Shown: positions 15,798 through 26,021 of the stretch, one piece after another
How positions within the stretch are numbered: the first letter of the stretch is position 1
How the letters are laid out: the number at the start of each line of letters is the position of its first letter
Assembly (NCBI RefSeq): GCF_014174355.1
Contig: NZ_JABEQF010000001.1
Coordinates: 427,843 to 491,842, forward strand
Origin: Gluconacetobacter azotocaptans
Lineage (GTDB): Bacteria > Pseudomonadota > Alphaproteobacteria > Acetobacterales > Acetobacteraceae
Length of the DNA: 64,000 nt
Reading direction: 5' to 3'
Translations under genes and position numbers: made by a program
The notes under the pieces: generated by a model
Told to the model about the DNA's origin: nothing
What the model saw: the letters and a program-made list of their open reading frames with translations, nothing else
The model's database searches: none

Positions 15798-16325
15798 TCA
15801 GTGGCCGCCGTCGGCGCGCAACTGCCGCGCGCGGGTCAGGATCTTGGAGGTGATGTCCGACACGGTGTTCGGCGCGACCGGCGTGTCCTCCCATTGCCCG
15901 TCGGTCAGGGCCTGGCGGAAGACCGAGACGCGGATGGCGTCGGAGCGCAGGTTGCGCGACAGGATATAGGCCGTGATCTTGAACCGCTCGTTCCTGGTCG
16001 CGGGCGGCGTGTACCAGTCGGTCAGGATCACCCCGCCGACCGCATCGGCCGAGGCGAAGGGCATGAAGGACAGCGTGTCGATCGCGCCCCGCCACAGATA
16101 GGCGTTGACGCCGTTGTTGGCCAGCTGGTCGTCGCCGCCATTGGCCGACCGGTCCTCGTTGAGCAGATGGTTCTGGGGCAGGGCCAGCCCGGTATCGGCG
16201 CGGTGCGACGACCCCGAACAGGCCGCCAGCCCGGCCAGAACCGGGGCGAGCAGCATGGCGGAACGCACCGGCCCCCGCGGCGAGAGGGCATGGCGAATGG
16301 CGACGAATGGCGGTCGAACGGTCAT
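15798..16325 (-). CDS. DUF3576 domain lipoprotein
   Basis: A 175-residue predicted lipoprotein. The signal segment AMLLAPVLAGLAAC puts the lipid-carrying Cys at residue 36. The mature part has NAYLWRGAIDTLSFMPFASADAVGG and ILTDWY, the signature of DUF3576, a conserved alphaproteobacterial family of unknown role usually encoded upstream of leuS. ATG 16325 is chosen because AGGGG precedes it at proper spacing; a start 30 codons further up would put a long charged stretch before the signal peptide. Its neighbour lptE suggests, but does not prove, an envelope role. Confidence 0.82.
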   Translation of the reverse strand: MTVRPPFVAIRHALSPRGPVRSAMLLAPVLAGLAACSGSSHRADTGLALPQNHLLNEDRSANGGDDQLANNGVNAYLWRGAIDTLSFMPFASADAVGGVILTDWYTPPATRNERFKITAYILSRNLRSDAIRVSVFRQALTDGQWEDTPVAPNTVSDITSKILTRARQLRADGGH

Positions 16326-16507
16326 GATGCCCCTGTGGCCCCCTCGGGTGTGGACCCGTATATGGACCGGCCGCCGTGGCGCGTCCCGCCTGCTTCGGTC
16401 CGACGATCGCGCCACGGTCCTGCCGGTTTAGATGCCGTCTTCATATCCCGGCCGGCCATCCCCGCCAAGTCGCCCGGCGATTTTCTCTTGCCGGCGGGGC
16501 GATCGGG

Positions 16508-17680
16508 CTAGGCGCGGCCCTCGTGCCTGACGCGAACAGTCCGGCTGTCGGCCTGCTGCGCCCATAATGTCAGCAGCAGCGCCACAAGCGCCAGGACCGC
16601 GCCCACGATCGGCAGCCCGCCATAGGACCAGGCGGTCGGCACGACCATGCCGCCGATCCACGCCCCCACGGCGTTGCCCAGGTTGAAGGCCCCCTGGTTG
16701 AGGGTGGAGGCCATGTTCGGGGCCTCGGCCGCCTGCTGCACCACGCGGTATTGCAGCGGCGGGACCAGGGTGAAGACGATCACCCCCCACAGGAACAGCG
16801 TCGCCATCGCCGGGATCGCCATCCGGCTGGTCAGGGTAAAGGCCAGCAGCACGACGATCGAGGCGACCAGCGTCATGATCACCGACGGCAGCAGCTTCCA
16901 GTCCGCCAGGCGGCCGCCCAGCAGGTTGCCGATGGTGATGCCGGCGCCGAACAGCAGCAGGGCGATGGTGACCAGATGCGGCGACAGGCTCGCGCGCGTC
17001 TGCAACAGCGGGGCGATATAGGTGAACACGCTGAACAGGCTGGCCGAACAGACGGTAGAGATCACCATGGTCAGCAGCACCTGCGGCCGCCGCAGCACGC
17101 GCAGTTCCGCCAGGACGCGGGTGGGTGGATGCGCGTTGTCGCGGGGCAGCAGCGCCGCGATCGCCAGCAGCGCCACCACCCCGATGGCGCACACCGCCCA
17201 GAAGGTCGCGCGCCATCCCGCCCACAGGCCCAGCGCCGTGCCGAAGGGCACGCCGAACACGTTGGCCAGCGTCAGGCCCGCGAAGACCAGCGACAGCGCC
17301 TGCGCCCGTTTCTCGCGCGGGACCAGGTTGGCGGCCACGATGGCGGCGGTGCCGAAGAACGCGCCGTGGCAGAAGGCGGTCATGACCCGGGCCGCCATCA
17401 GCAGGGCGTATCCCGGCGCGATGGCGCAGAAGAAATTGCCGACGATGAACATGGCCATCAGGACCAGCAGGGCCGTCTTGCGCCGCAATGGCGCGGTGGC
17501 GACGGCCACGATCGGCGCGCCGACCGTCACCCCCAGCGCATAGCCCGAGACGAGCTGCCCGGCGGCGGGAATCGAAACGTGCAGGCTGGCCGATAGCTGC
17601 GGCAGAAGACCCATGATGACGAACTCGGTCGTCCCGATTCCGAAGGACGCCAGCGCAAGCGCGAGGAGGGGCAGGGGCAC
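16508..17680 (-). CDS. MFS exporter, AraJ/YdhP-like (DHA1 family)
   Basis: A 390-residue, 12-helix major facilitator. The opening FGIGTTEFVIMGLLP is characteristic of the AraJ / sugar- or drug-efflux group. Helix 4-5 regions AARVMTAFCHGAFFG and FAGLTLANVFGVPFGTALG match the antiporter motif C area. It is expected to export small molecules (sugars, arabinose-like compounds or drugs) in exchange for protons; the substrate cannot be told. It stands alone on the minus strand, with about 240 bp of non-coding DNA before the divergent GH3-like gene. Confidence 0.85.
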   Translation of the reverse strand: MPLPLLALALASFGIGTTEFVIMGLLPQLSASLHVSIPAAGQLVSGYALGVTVGAPIVAVATAPLRRKTALLVLMAMFIVGNFFCAIAPGYALLMAARVMTAFCHGAFFGTAAIVAANLVPREKRAQALSLVFAGLTLANVFGVPFGTALGLWAGWRATFWAVCAIGVVALLAIAALLPRDNAHPPTRVLAELRVLRRPQVLLTMVISTVCSASLFSVFTYIAPLLQTRASLSPHLVTIALLLFGAGITIGNLLGGRLADWKLLPSVIMTLVASIVVLLAFTLTSRMAIPAMATLFLWGVIVFTLVPPLQYRVVQQAAEAPNMASTLNQGAFNLGNAVGAWIGGMVVPTAWSYGGLPIVGAVLALVALLLTLWAQQADSRTVRVRHEGRA

Positions 17681-17921
17681 GATGACGGATTCCGAAAAGG
17701 GGGCATCGCGCGTAAGCGATTCGGATGTTCTTCTTCCCTGTTCCGTTCCGCTTGAAAAGAGTGTTCATGCGGCGTCGGATCGAACCGCGTGCGCAGCGAC
17801 GTTTTCGCCACATGCGCGTTGACACATGGAGTGTTGCGAAATCGTGCGGGTCCGGCGATGCAGGGCGGAGACCGAGGGCGGATGTCGCATCCCTCCGACG
17901 GATGAAAGCAGGACGAGGGTC

Positions 17922-19913
17922 ATGCGGATGACGGGTGCGAGGCGGCGGAGCGGACAGTGGCGGGGTCGCATGAGTCGGGTAGCGGTGGCGGCCGTCGCCG
18001 CGGGCCTGGTCGGCGGCGGGGGCGTCATCCGGGCCGGGGGCGTCGAGCGGCCGGCCAAGCTGGCCGTCCTGCTGGCGCGCCTGACGCCGGCCGAGAAACT
18101 GGACCTTGTGCAGGCCCGCCTGTCGCGCCCGCAGGCGGGCCAGGCGACCGTCGTCACCCTGCCGGGCATACCCCGCGTCGGCCTGCCGGCGGTACGCATT
18201 GCGCTGGAGGGTGCCCAGGGCGCCCCATCGCCGCTGGCGCTGATGGCAAGCTGGGATTTGGGACTGGCGCATCGGGTGGGGCTGGCCTCCGCCCGATCGG
18301 CGCGGGCGGCCGGGCAGGCCGCCGTTCCAGTGGGCGGCGTCGGCCCGGTGGGCGTGGGCCGTACGCGCGACGGCGAGGATCCGCTGCTGGCGGGCAGCGT
18401 GATGGGGGCGATGGCCGCCGGCCTGATGTCCGGACATGTGCTGCCGCTGTTCGGGGGCGACGATGCCGGAAGGGCCGGGCCGTCCGTGCTGCCCGGCGAC
18501 CGGATGCTGGGCCTCTATCTGGCGATCGGGCAGGCCCATGGCGGGGGGATTCTGTGCCGCACCACCGTCGCCGCCGCCCGCCCCTGCGGCGACACGGACA
18601 GGATGGGGCGTACGATCCGCGAGGGCTGGAGATTCGGTGGCATGGTCACCGAGGTCGCGGACCGCGAGGCCGATGGCGACGGAACGTCGCGCCTGCCGTT
18701 CCTGCTGGCGAGCATCGCCGACGGGGTGGATCTGGAGGCGTCGCCATCGGGGGCGGACGGGCTGTACGCCGTGCCGCTGCGCCAGGCGCTGCGGAGCGGG
18801 GCCATGCCGTGGTCGCGGCTGGACACGATGGCGGAACGGATCCTGCGGACTTTTGACGAATCGGGCGTGATCGACCGGCCGGCGCCCTATGTCACCCCCC
18901 AGGCGGCGGCGGGCCTTTCCTCCGCGCGCGACCCGCTGCTGGACGAGGAAATGGCCGAGGGCGCGGTCCTGTTGCAGAACGAGAACGACGTCCTGCCGCT
19001 GGCCGGGACACAGGCCGAGCCGGTCCTGGTGGTCGGAACAGGCGGCACGCATGACGCCGCGGGGGCCGTGGCCGAGGCGATGCGGCGCACGGGGCAGGTC
19101 GTGCGCCTGGCGGCCGATTCGCCGGGTGACGGGGGCGTGCCCGCCGACGCGGCGAAAGCGGATTGCGTGCTGGTCTTTTCCGACGGGCGGCAGGACGACC
19201 GGCTGATCGCCGCCCTGGCCGGCAATGGCGGCCATGTGGTGGTGGTCCTGCTGTCCGACGATCCGGACCGGCCGATGCCGTGGCTGGATCTGGTCGACGG
19301 GGTCGTGCAGGCCTGGTCGTGGCGGGGAGGCGGTGCCCCGGCCCTGGCCGCGCTTCTGACCGGACAGAAGGATTTCGCCGGACGGCTGCCGGCCACCTTC
19401 ACGGGCGGACGCGCACCGGCCGATGTCGGGCGGGGCGGCTACAAGGCGTTCGACCGCGCCCATGTCGCCCCGCTTTTTCCCTTTGGATACGGGCTGTCGG
19501 AACGGGCGCGCTTCACCTATTCCGACTTGCGGGTCACCCGGGACGGGACGCGCCTGGTGGTGTCGTTCGGGGTCGCGAACGCCGGCAGCGGCGCGGGCCG
19601 GGACGTGCCGCAGATCTATCTGGACCTGCCGGCCGGCGTCGGGGATGCGCCCAAGCGGCTGGTAGGCTGGCGGACAGTGCAACTGGCGCCGGGGCAGGGC
19701 GCGCATCTGTCGATGGGCATCGACGCGCATCTGCTGGGTCAATGGAATGCGCCGGCGCTGGAATGGGTGGTGCCGGCGGGCGATTATACCGTCTCGCTCG
19801 GCGCGCATTCGGCCAATCTGGTGCGGCACGTGGCCTTGCATCTGCCGGAAATGCACGTGCCCGGCGCCCTGCCGCCGGGTCCGGCGGCGGAGTCTACTGT
19901 CCGGGACGAATGA
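17922..19913 (+). CDS. Secreted glycoside hydrolase family 3-like protein lacking the catalytic aspartate
   Basis: A 663-residue protein with the GH3 beta-glucosidase fold: N-terminal barrel, alpha/beta sandwich (ALLTGQKDFAGRLPATF, HVAPLFPFGYGLS) and a C-terminal fibronectin-III-like domain. An N-terminal basic stretch plus a hydrophobic segment (VAVAAVAAGLVGGGGVI) suggests export. The active site is degenerate. Where the family has GF(V/D)xSDW, this protein has FGGMVTEVAD, with Glu near 244 in place of the Asp nucleophile. The substrate-binding DGP is EGA, and the KH...N block is not recognisable. It may bind sugar without hydrolysing it, or be decaying. GAGGG before ATG 17922 fixes the start. 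The 3' end overlaps the next gene by 20 bp. Confidence 0.8.
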   Translation: MRMTGARRRSGQWRGRMSRVAVAAVAAGLVGGGGVIRAGGVERPAKLAVLLARLTPAEKLDLVQARLSRPQAGQATVVTLPGIPRVGLPAVRIALEGAQGAPSPLALMASWDLGLAHRVGLASARSARAAGQAAVPVGGVGPVGVGRTRDGEDPLLAGSVMGAMAAGLMSGHVLPLFGGDDAGRAGPSVLPGDRMLGLYLAIGQAHGGGILCRTTVAAARPCGDTDRMGRTIREGWRFGGMVTEVADREADGDGTSRLPFLLASIADGVDLEASPSGADGLYAVPLRQALRSGAMPWSRLDTMAERILRTFDESGVIDRPAPYVTPQAAAGLSSARDPLLDEEMAEGAVLLQNENDVLPLAGTQAEPVLVVGTGGTHDAAGAVAEAMRRTGQVVRLAADSPGDGGVPADAAKADCVLVFSDGRQDDRLIAALAGNGGHVVVVLLSDDPDRPMPWLDLVDGVVQAWSWRGGGAPALAALLTGQKDFAGRLPATFTGGRAPADVGRGGYKAFDRAHVAPLFPFGYGLSERARFTYSDLRVTRDGTRLVVSFGVANAGSGAGRDVPQIYLDLPAGVGDAPKRLVGWRTVQLAPGQGAHLSMGIDAHLLGQWNAPALEWVVPAGDYTVSLGAHSANLVRHVALHLPEMHVPGALPPGPAAESTVRDE

Positions 19914-21090
19914 CCATGCACGCCAGCCCCTGCTGGCGCAGCGTGGCACAGGCCGACGCTGCGCTGGCGCGCGCCAGTCCGGACAGGCGTGCGCGATAGA
20001 GGGCGTGGCCGATCGACGGGACGGGTTGCACGACGCTGCGCGCGCCGTTCAGGGCCGTGAACGCCGCCTGACGGGCCATGGTGGTGGCGAAGCGGGCCTG
20101 CCCTTCGGACGTGAAGGCGCCTACCTGCACCGCCCATTGGCCGTAATTTACGCCGTCCGGCGGCAGCGCGTGCGGCGCGGCGGGCACGCGGATCACGGCG
20201 GGCAGGACACGCGGCACGGACGCGGCAGGCGGGGCGAGGACCTGGGGCAGGGACGGGCTGGGCGGCGGAAGCGTCTCGGGCAGGGTGGACGCCGGCGGGC
20301 ACGGTGCGTCGGGATCGTATGCCGCGTCGGGGTCCTGCGCGCACCGCGCGGCGCGACCGGCCGGCGCGCGCGGGACGTAGGCCGCGTACTGCACGGGCTG
20401 GCCGCCGGTCGGGTTGGCCATGGTCGGGGTGACGACCACCGGCAAGGCGGGGGCGGCGGGGCGGACGGCGGACGCCATGACGACCGGCAGCGGGGTCGGG
20501 GTGGCCGATACCATCTGCGTGGCGCCGCCATAGGCGGCCAGCGGGCCGCTCAGGGCGACGTCGTTGCCCAGATTGGGGGTCACCGACGCCAGGTAGTTGA
20601 TTGTTTCATTCGGCAGCGCGCGCCCGGTCTGCAGATAATCGTCCAGCCGCTGCGGCCCCGCGTTGTAGGCCGCAAGAAAGCCCGGCGCACCGTACCGGTC
20701 GTACATCTGGCGCAGATACGCAGTCCCCGCCAGGATATTGTCGTGCGGTTCATACGGGTCGGGGCCAAGCGCGTTCTGCGCCTGCATGTCGGCATAGGTC
20801 TGCGGCATCAGCTGCATCAGGCCCATCGCCCCGGCGGACGAGGTGATGGGCTGGCCATCCAGATATTCGTGCCCGCCCGATTCCTGCTGGATGACCGCCC
20901 GGATCCACGGCTGCGGAACCGAGAAGCGCGACGATGCATCGAGAATGTAGGGTCGCCACGGGTCCTCGGCCGGACCGGGCGCGCGATAGGCCCCGTTGCG
21001 GGCGTAATAGCGGGAATAGCGCGACGCCGGCCCGCCGCTGCAGGCCACCAGCGACGCGGCGGCGCACAGCAGCGACAGGCGGATCGCCAT
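19894..21090 (-). CDS. Lytic murein transglycosylase (SLT) with C-terminal SPOR domain, lipoprotein
   Basis: A 398-residue cell-wall enzyme. Lipobox LVAC puts the lipid Cys at 17. The SLT domain (about 45-200) has catalytic Glu70 in IQQESGG, then GAMGLMQLMPQT and AYNAGP, as in soluble lytic transglycosylases that cleave peptidoglycan to anhydro-muropeptides. A Pro/Ala-rich linker (about 200-320) leads to a SPOR domain (about 325-395, YGQWAVQVGAFTSEGQA) that binds denuded glycan at division septa. A division or wall-remodelling role is likely. ATG 21090 precedes a proper signal peptide. DUF1489 lies 17 nt upstream on the same strand. Confidence 0.88.
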   Translation of the reverse strand: MAIRLSLLCAAASLVACSGGPASRYSRYYARNGAYRAPGPAEDPWRPYILDASSRFSVPQPWIRAVIQQESGGHEYLDGQPITSSAGAMGLMQLMPQTYADMQAQNALGPDPYEPHDNILAGTAYLRQMYDRYGAPGFLAAYNAGPQRLDDYLQTGRALPNETINYLASVTPNLGNDVALSGPLAAYGGATQMVSATPTPLPVVMASAVRPAAPALPVVVTPTMANPTGGQPVQYAAYVPRAPAGRAARCAQDPDAAYDPDAPCPPASTLPETLPPPSPSLPQVLAPPAASVPRVLPAVIRVPAAPHALPPDGVNYGQWAVQVGAFTSEGQARFATTMARQAAFTALNGARSVVQPVPSIGHALYRARLSGLARASAASACATLRQQGLACMVIRPGQ

Positions 21091-21107
21091 CCCGCGCACG
21101 GGGGCGG

Positions 21108-21554
21108 TCAGATCAGGCACAGCCCGGCCAGCTCCCGCCGCAGGGCCTCGGGCAGCGTGCCGCCCGCGTCCGTCGGGCCGCTGAAATCGGGGGGCGCGTC
21201 GGCGGGGGACAGGTAGCGCCAGCCCTGGAACGGCCGCATCGGTCGCGGCGCGACGGAGACGATCTGCGGATCCAGCACCACCAGGGCGCAGGCCGCCCCG
21301 TCCTCGCGCACGTCGGGGCGGATGTCCACGACGCGCTGGCGGCACAGGATCATCCCGCCGATGACGCGGTAGAGCGACCCGCCGGCCAGAATCTCCTCGG
21401 CCCGGCGGGGGAACATCCGGGTGCGCAGCCAGGGGCGCCCGTCGGCGCGCGTGCCGTCCAGCCCGTCACCGGCGCCATCCATCATCGTCCGCTGCCGATG
21501 GGCCAGGTCGTCGAGGGACGAAATCCCGACTGCGAGCTTGACCAGATGGAGCAT
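21108..21554 (-). CDS. DUF1489 family protein
   Basis: A 148-residue protein of the conserved alphaproteobacterial DUF1489 family. It starts HLVKLAVGISSLDDL and carries the family blocks TRMFPRRAEEIL, SLYRVIGGMILCRQ and PRPMRPFQGWRYL. It is cytoplasmic with no signal or membrane segment. Its function is unknown. It is probably cotranscribed with the downstream transglycosylase (17-nt gap) and follows the nucleoside hydrolase by 17 nt. Confidence 0.88.
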   Translation of the reverse strand: MLHLVKLAVGISSLDDLAHRQRTMMDGAGDGLDGTRADGRPWLRTRMFPRRAEEILAGGSLYRVIGGMILCRQRVVDIRPDVREDGAACALVVLDPQIVSVAPRPMRPFQGWRYLSPADAPPDFSGPTDAGGTLPEALRRELAGLCLI

Positions 21555-21571
21555 GATGACGGGACGTGTCC

Positions 21572-22723
21572 TCAGTGGTGGGCGGGTGCGGCGTGCACGG
21601 GCACGTCACTCTGGGCCTGCCGGAGGAACGTGTCGAGGAATCGCCGCGAATCGATGGATTGCACGATCCGGACCTTGCGCACGCCCATTGCCTTGGGGGC
21701 CGTCTGGTCGGGCCAGACATAGGCATGGCCGTAATTCGGCCCCTTCGAGATGTCGATATCCATATAGGCCTCGACCGACGCGGTGATCAGGGTGGGGTCG
21801 GCGGCGATCGCGGTGGCCATTTCATCCCACATCGGCAGCGGGTCGTAATAGGCGCCGATATAATCGGTCATCGGCGTCTTCTTCCGCATGATCTGCTTCA
21901 GATAGTCGCGCGTCATCATCAGGTCGTTCGACACGTTGCCGACGACCGTGATCGCCGCCCACGGCGCGGTCAGCGTGATGTGCGCAGCCTCGGGGTCGAA
22001 TATCATGTTGAAGTCGGACGCGAAATCGGCGTTCCCGGTCACCGATTTCATGCTGGTGTCCAGCAGCCCGCCCATGAACACCAGCTGCCGGGCGGTGGCG
22101 GCGAAGGTCGGGTCGAGGCGGATCGCCAGCGCCAGGTTGGTCATCGGCCCGGCCGAGACGATGGTGACCGCGTGCGGGTGGGCATGCACCTGGCGGATCA
22201 GGAACAGGGCGGCGCTTTCATCGACCGGCCGTAGCGTCGGGTCGCCTTCCTTCAGATGGGGCAGCGGGGGCTGGACCGACGGCGTGCCGTCGATCGACCC
22301 GATTCCGCCCCAGGCGCCCTTCCACGGGATGATGCCGAACTGCTGTTCGCGCAGGCGCATCATCGGCACGCTGTTGATCAGCGGATAGACCGCGCCGTCG
22401 GCCACGGGAACATCGGTTCGGCCGATGATCTCCAGGAACCGGCGCAGATGGGCGGATTCCTGATTTTCCCAGGCGTCGCCGCTGGCGATCGTGAAGCCCA
22501 GGACCTTCACCGCCGGATCGAACAGCAGCGGAATGACGGATTGCTGGTCCGAGCCGCCCGGCCCGAGGAAATCATTGTCCTCGATCACCAGTTGCGGTTC
22601 GCCGGCGCGCGCCGGCGACGGCGCCGCCGTGGCCAGCAGGCCGGCGGCCAGCAGCGCCGCCGCCCCCCGTCGCAGCATGTCGGGAACGGAACGATAGCGG
22701 GCGCGGGAGGGGAAGGAGGTCAT
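21572..22723 (-). CDS. Secreted inosine-uridine preferring nucleoside hydrolase
   Basis: A 383-residue member of the IUNH superfamily, which splits ribonucleosides to base and ribose. A signal peptide (RRGAAALLAAGLLATAA...ARA, about 18-40) predicts a periplasmic location. The calcium-site loop usually reads DxDxGxDD; here it is IEDNDFLGPGGSD, the variant seen in secreted members. Later blocks VSAGPMTNLALAI and DFNMIFDPEAA fit the family, and DPLPMWDEM lies in the active-site half. CAGGGA before ATG 22723 supports the start. It may salvage extracellular nucleosides. Confidence 0.87.
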   Translation of the reverse strand: MTSFPSRARYRSVPDMLRRGAAALLAAGLLATAAPSPARAGEPQLVIEDNDFLGPGGSDQQSVIPLLFDPAVKVLGFTIASGDAWENQESAHLRRFLEIIGRTDVPVADGAVYPLINSVPMMRLREQQFGIIPWKGAWGGIGSIDGTPSVQPPLPHLKEGDPTLRPVDESAALFLIRQVHAHPHAVTIVSAGPMTNLALAIRLDPTFAATARQLVFMGGLLDTSMKSVTGNADFASDFNMIFDPEAAHITLTAPWAAITVVGNVSNDLMMTRDYLKQIMRKKTPMTDYIGAYYDPLPMWDEMATAIAADPTLITASVEAYMDIDISKGPNYGHAYVWPDQTAPKAMGVRKVRIVQSIDSRRFLDTFLRQAQSDVPVHAAPAHH

Positions 22724-22762
22724 GCGGGTCCCTGTGAGGCGGTGGGTTGTCGGGCGGGCGCC

Positions 22763-23989
22763 TTACAGGACCAGCGCCGCCAGAAGTGCCTCCAGGCGGA
22801 GGCGGCCCGACGGCGTGGCGCGCAGGATCGTCCCGTCCGGCGTGTCGTCGCGGCGAAGATAGCCTTCTTCCGTCGCCGCTTCCAGAATGGTGGGATCGAG
22901 GGCGTCGGCCATCGCGAGTCCGGTGCGCCGGGCGAAACGGCCTTCGTCGATTCCTTCGGTCAGGCGCAGGCCCATCAGTAGCATTTCGCGCGCGCGGTCG
23001 CGGGGGGACAGGGTTTCGTCCTGCATCAGGCCGGTGCCGTCGCGTTCCACCCGCTCGGCCCATGGTTCGGGCGCGCGATGGCGCCGGGTGGCGTGCAGGC
23101 CGCCCTCCAGCGTCATGCGGCCATGCGCGCCGGGGCCGATGCCCAGGTAGTCGCCATAGCGCCAGTAGGTCAGGTTATGGCGGCTCTCGGCCCCCGGTCG
23201 CGCGTAGTTCGAGACCTCATAGCCCAGCAGTCCGTGCCGGGCGGCCACGGTGGCGGTTTCCTCGTACAGGCGGGCGGCGTCGTCCTCGTCGGGCAGGGCC
23301 AGCAGGCCCTGGCGGTGCAATCCCTCGAAGCGGGTGCCGGGTTCGATCGTCAGCTGGTACAGCGACAGGTGGTCCGAGACCAGCGAAAGCGCCTGGTCCA
23401 GTTCGGACCGCCACTCGGTCAGGGATTGGCCGGGGCGGGCATAGATCAGGTCGAAGGAAATCCGGTCGAACAGGGTGCGCGCCAGGTCCAGCGCGGCGAC
23501 GGCCTGCGCCGCCGAATGCTCGCGCCCCAGCAGGCGCAGCGCAGCCTCGTCCAGGCTCTGGATTCCCAGCGAGATCCGGTTGACCCCCGCGTCGCGAAAG
23601 GCGCGCAAACGCTGGGCCTCGACGCTGGTGGGGTTGGCCTCCAGGGTGATTTCCAGGTCCGGCGCCACGTCGAACAGGGCCTGTGCATCCGCGATCAGGG
23701 CCGCGACGGTGTCGGGCGCCATCAGCGAGGGCGTACCCCCGCCGAAGAAGATCGACCCCAGCCGGCGCCGCCCGCCCTGTGCGTTCAGGCGCGCGGCCTC
23801 GTGTGCCAGTTCGCGCCGCAGGGCGGTGGCGAAGCGGGCCTGCGGGATGGTTTCGCGGACGTGGCTGTTGAAATCGCAGTACGGGCATTTGGCCAGGCAG
23901 AACGGCCAGTGCACATACAGCGCCAGGGGCTCGGCCCCGGCCGACAGGGGGGTATCAGATGGCAAGCCGCACGCCCAGTTCCACGACAC
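22763..23989 (-). CDS. hemW: Radical SAM heme chaperone HemW
   Basis: A 408-residue radical SAM protein related to coproporphyrinogen III dehydrogenase HemN. The cluster motif is CLAKCPYC (Cys31, 35, 38). [18 protein letters not shown] and [10 protein letters not shown] are HemN/HemW family blocks. The residues following the fourth-position Cys are those of HemW (CxxxCxYCDF, no CxC extension), so a heme chaperone is favoured over an oxygen-independent CPO. The frame's first start is a GTG inside the end of kup (35-bp overlap). A start nearer VHWPF is possible because the family N-terminus is short. Confidence 0.88.
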   Translation of the reverse strand: MSWNWACGLPSDTPLSAGAEPLALYVHWPFCLAKCPYCDFNSHVRETIPQARFATALRRELAHEAARLNAQGGRRRLGSIFFGGGTPSLMAPDTVAALIADAQALFDVAPDLEITLEANPTSVEAQRLRAFRDAGVNRISLGIQSLDEAALRLLGREHSAAQAVAALDLARTLFDRISFDLIYARPGQSLTEWRSELDQALSLVSDHLSLYQLTIEPGTRFEGLHRQGLLALPDEDDAARLYEETATVAARHGLLGYEVSNYARPGAESRHNLTYWRYGDYLGIGPGAHGRMTLEGGLHATRRHRAPEPWAERVERDGTGLMQDETLSPRDRAREMLLMGLRLTEGIDEGRFARRTGLAMADALDPTILEAATEEGYLRRDDTPDGTILRATPSGRLRLEALLAALVL

Positions 23990-25955
23990 GGTCCGGCGGG
24001 ATACGGAAGAATTCGGTGGCCGGGGTGGCGTTGCGCGCCATCAGCAGGAACAGCGACATCCGCCAGCGCGACATCTTCGGCACCGAGGACCGGACCAGCA
24101 GTTCCCGGCTGGTGAAATAGGACGCCTGCAGCACGTCGAAGTCGATGCCGTTGGCCTTCAGGTCTTCCAGCGCGCGGGGCAGGTTGGGCGTCTCCATGAA
24201 GCCGTAGCGCAGGATCACGCGATAGATGTCCGGGGCCAGTTCCTGCAATGCGACGCGATGGCCGCGCGCGGCTTCGGGCTGGTCCAGGGTCTGGACGGTC
24301 ACGAACAGCACGTGCTCGTGCAGCACCTTGTTGTGCTTCAGGTTGTGAAGCAGGCAGGTGGGCACGAATTCGGGCGTTGCGGTCATGAACACGGCGGTGC
24401 CGGGTACGCGGATGGTGCGCGATTGCGGCAGCCGGGCGAGGAACGAGTTGACCGGCAGGCTGTCCAGCTTCTGCCGGCTCATGATCAGGCCGCGGCCGCG
24501 TTTCCACGTCGTCATCATCAGCGTCAGCGTGATGCCCAGCAGGACCGGCACCCAGCCGCCCTGCGGGATCTTCAGCGCATTGGACGCGAAAAAGACGCTG
24601 TCCATGACGAAGAAGCCGCCGAACGTCACGACGGCGGCGGGGCGCGACCAGTGATAGAGCCTGCGGAACGCCACCATCGCCAGCACGCAGGTGCACATGA
24701 ACGTGCCCGTCACCGCGATGCCGTAGGCCGAGGCCAGGGCGTCCGAACTGCGGAACGAGACGACCAGCAGCAATGCGCCGACCATCAGGAACCGGTTGAA
24801 GTCCGGCAGGAAGATCTGTCCTTCCTCGTTCTTGTTGGTGTGGGTGATGCGCATGCGGGGCAGGTAGCCCAGCTGGATCAGCTGCCGGCACAGGGAAAAC
24901 CCGCCCGATATCCCCGCCTGGCTGGCGATCACCGTCGCCAGCGTCGACAGGATGATCATCGGGATCTGCATCCAGTGCGGAGCCAGCTGGAAGAACGGAT
25001 TGTTCAGCGCCGAGGGCGTGGTGATGATCAGCGCCCCCTGGCCCAGATAGTTCAGGGCCAGGCACGGCAGGACGCAGAACAGCCACGCATAGCGGATCGG
25101 CTGCCGGCCGAAATGCCCCATGTCCGCATAGAGCGCCTCCGCGCCCGTGACCGACAGCACCACCGAGCCCAGCGCGATGAACGACAGCCAGCCGTGAAAG
25201 ACGACGAAGCGGATGGCATAGATCGGCGAGATGGCCATCAGGATGCCGGGATGATGCAGGATTTCCAGCGCACCGAGGATGCCCAGCATGCTGAACCATA
25301 CCAGCATGACCGGCCCGAAGATGGTTCCCACCTTGCCGGTGCCGTAGGACTGCACCGAGAACAATCCGATCAGGACCACGATCGCCAGGGGAATGACCAG
25401 TTCGCGCGCGGCGGGGAAACTGACCTCCAGCCCCTCGATGGCGGACAGGACCGAAATCGCCGGGGTGATCAGCCCGTCGCCGAAGAACAGGCAGGCCCCC
25501 GCGATGCCGACCATGCCCAGCACCAGCTTCATCCGGGTGTTTTCGGACACGCGCTGCGCCAGCGACATCAGCGAAATGATGCCGCCCTCGCCGTTATGAT
25601 CGGCGCGCATGATCAGCAGGACGTATTTGATGGTGACGATCAGGATCAGGGACCAGATGATCAGGCTTTCGACCCCCATCACCTCCCACGGTTCGATCTG
25701 GTGATGCTGCGAGACGATCATGACGGTCGAGCGCAGAGCATAGAGCGGGCTGGTGCCGATGTCGCCGAACACCACGCCCAGCACGACCAGAAGGGCCGCG
25801 AACCCGACCGGATTGGCCGCGTGTTCGTGCTGGTCGGCGCCGAATTCCGTGACCTTCGGCCCCTTGCCGGCCGGCGCACCGTCCACGGGTGCGCTCACAC
25901 CGGACGGGTTGGCGGGCAAGGGTCCGGGGGCGGAATCGCCCGAGGCTGGCGTCAT
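23955..25955 (-). CDS. kup: Low-affinity potassium transporter Kup
   Basis: A 666-residue proton-coupled K+ uptake protein. After a low-complexity N-terminus of about 45 residues comes [18 protein letters not shown], the hallmark of Kup/HAK transporters. About twelve membrane helices follow, with blocks such as [20 protein letters not shown], and a soluble C-terminal third ending [10 protein letters not shown]. Length is normal. It overlaps hemW at its 3' end. Kup proteins work best at low pH, which suits an acid-producing bacterium (inference). Confidence 0.95.
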   Translation of the reverse strand: MTPASGDSAPGPLPANPSGVSAPVDGAPAGKGPKVTEFGADQHEHAANPVGFAALLVVLGVVFGDIGTSPLYALRSTVMIVSQHHQIEPWEVMGVESLIIWSLILIVTIKYVLLIMRADHNGEGGIISLMSLAQRVSENTRMKLVLGMVGIAGACLFFGDGLITPAISVLSAIEGLEVSFPAARELVIPLAIVVLIGLFSVQSYGTGKVGTIFGPVMLVWFSMLGILGALEILHHPGILMAISPIYAIRFVVFHGWLSFIALGSVVLSVTGAEALYADMGHFGRQPIRYAWLFCVLPCLALNYLGQGALIITTPSALNNPFFQLAPHWMQIPMIILSTLATVIASQAGISGGFSLCRQLIQLGYLPRMRITHTNKNEEGQIFLPDFNRFLMVGALLLVVSFRSSDALASAYGIAVTGTFMCTCVLAMVAFRRLYHWSRPAAVVTFGGFFVMDSVFFASNALKIPQGGWVPVLLGITLTLMMTTWKRGRGLIMSRQKLDSLPVNSFLARLPQSRTIRVPGTAVFMTATPEFVPTCLLHNLKHNKVLHEHVLFVTVQTLDQPEAARGHRVALQELAPDIYRVILRYGFMETPNLPRALEDLKANGIDFDVLQASYFTSRELLVRSSVPKMSRWRMSLFLLMARNATPATEFFRIPPDRVVELGVRLAI

Positions 25956-26021
25956 GTCGGGACGTCTCCGCTGTTCAGATAAAGGGAACGGCGGGCAGGC
26001 CGACCTTGTCCTCGCATAGCG

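Noticed and set aside
16428..19949. Long minus-strand open frame over the MFS and GH3 region
   Set aside because: It runs through two real genes in shadow frames, is mostly Arg/Gly/Pro/Ala with no domain, and has no ribosome site.
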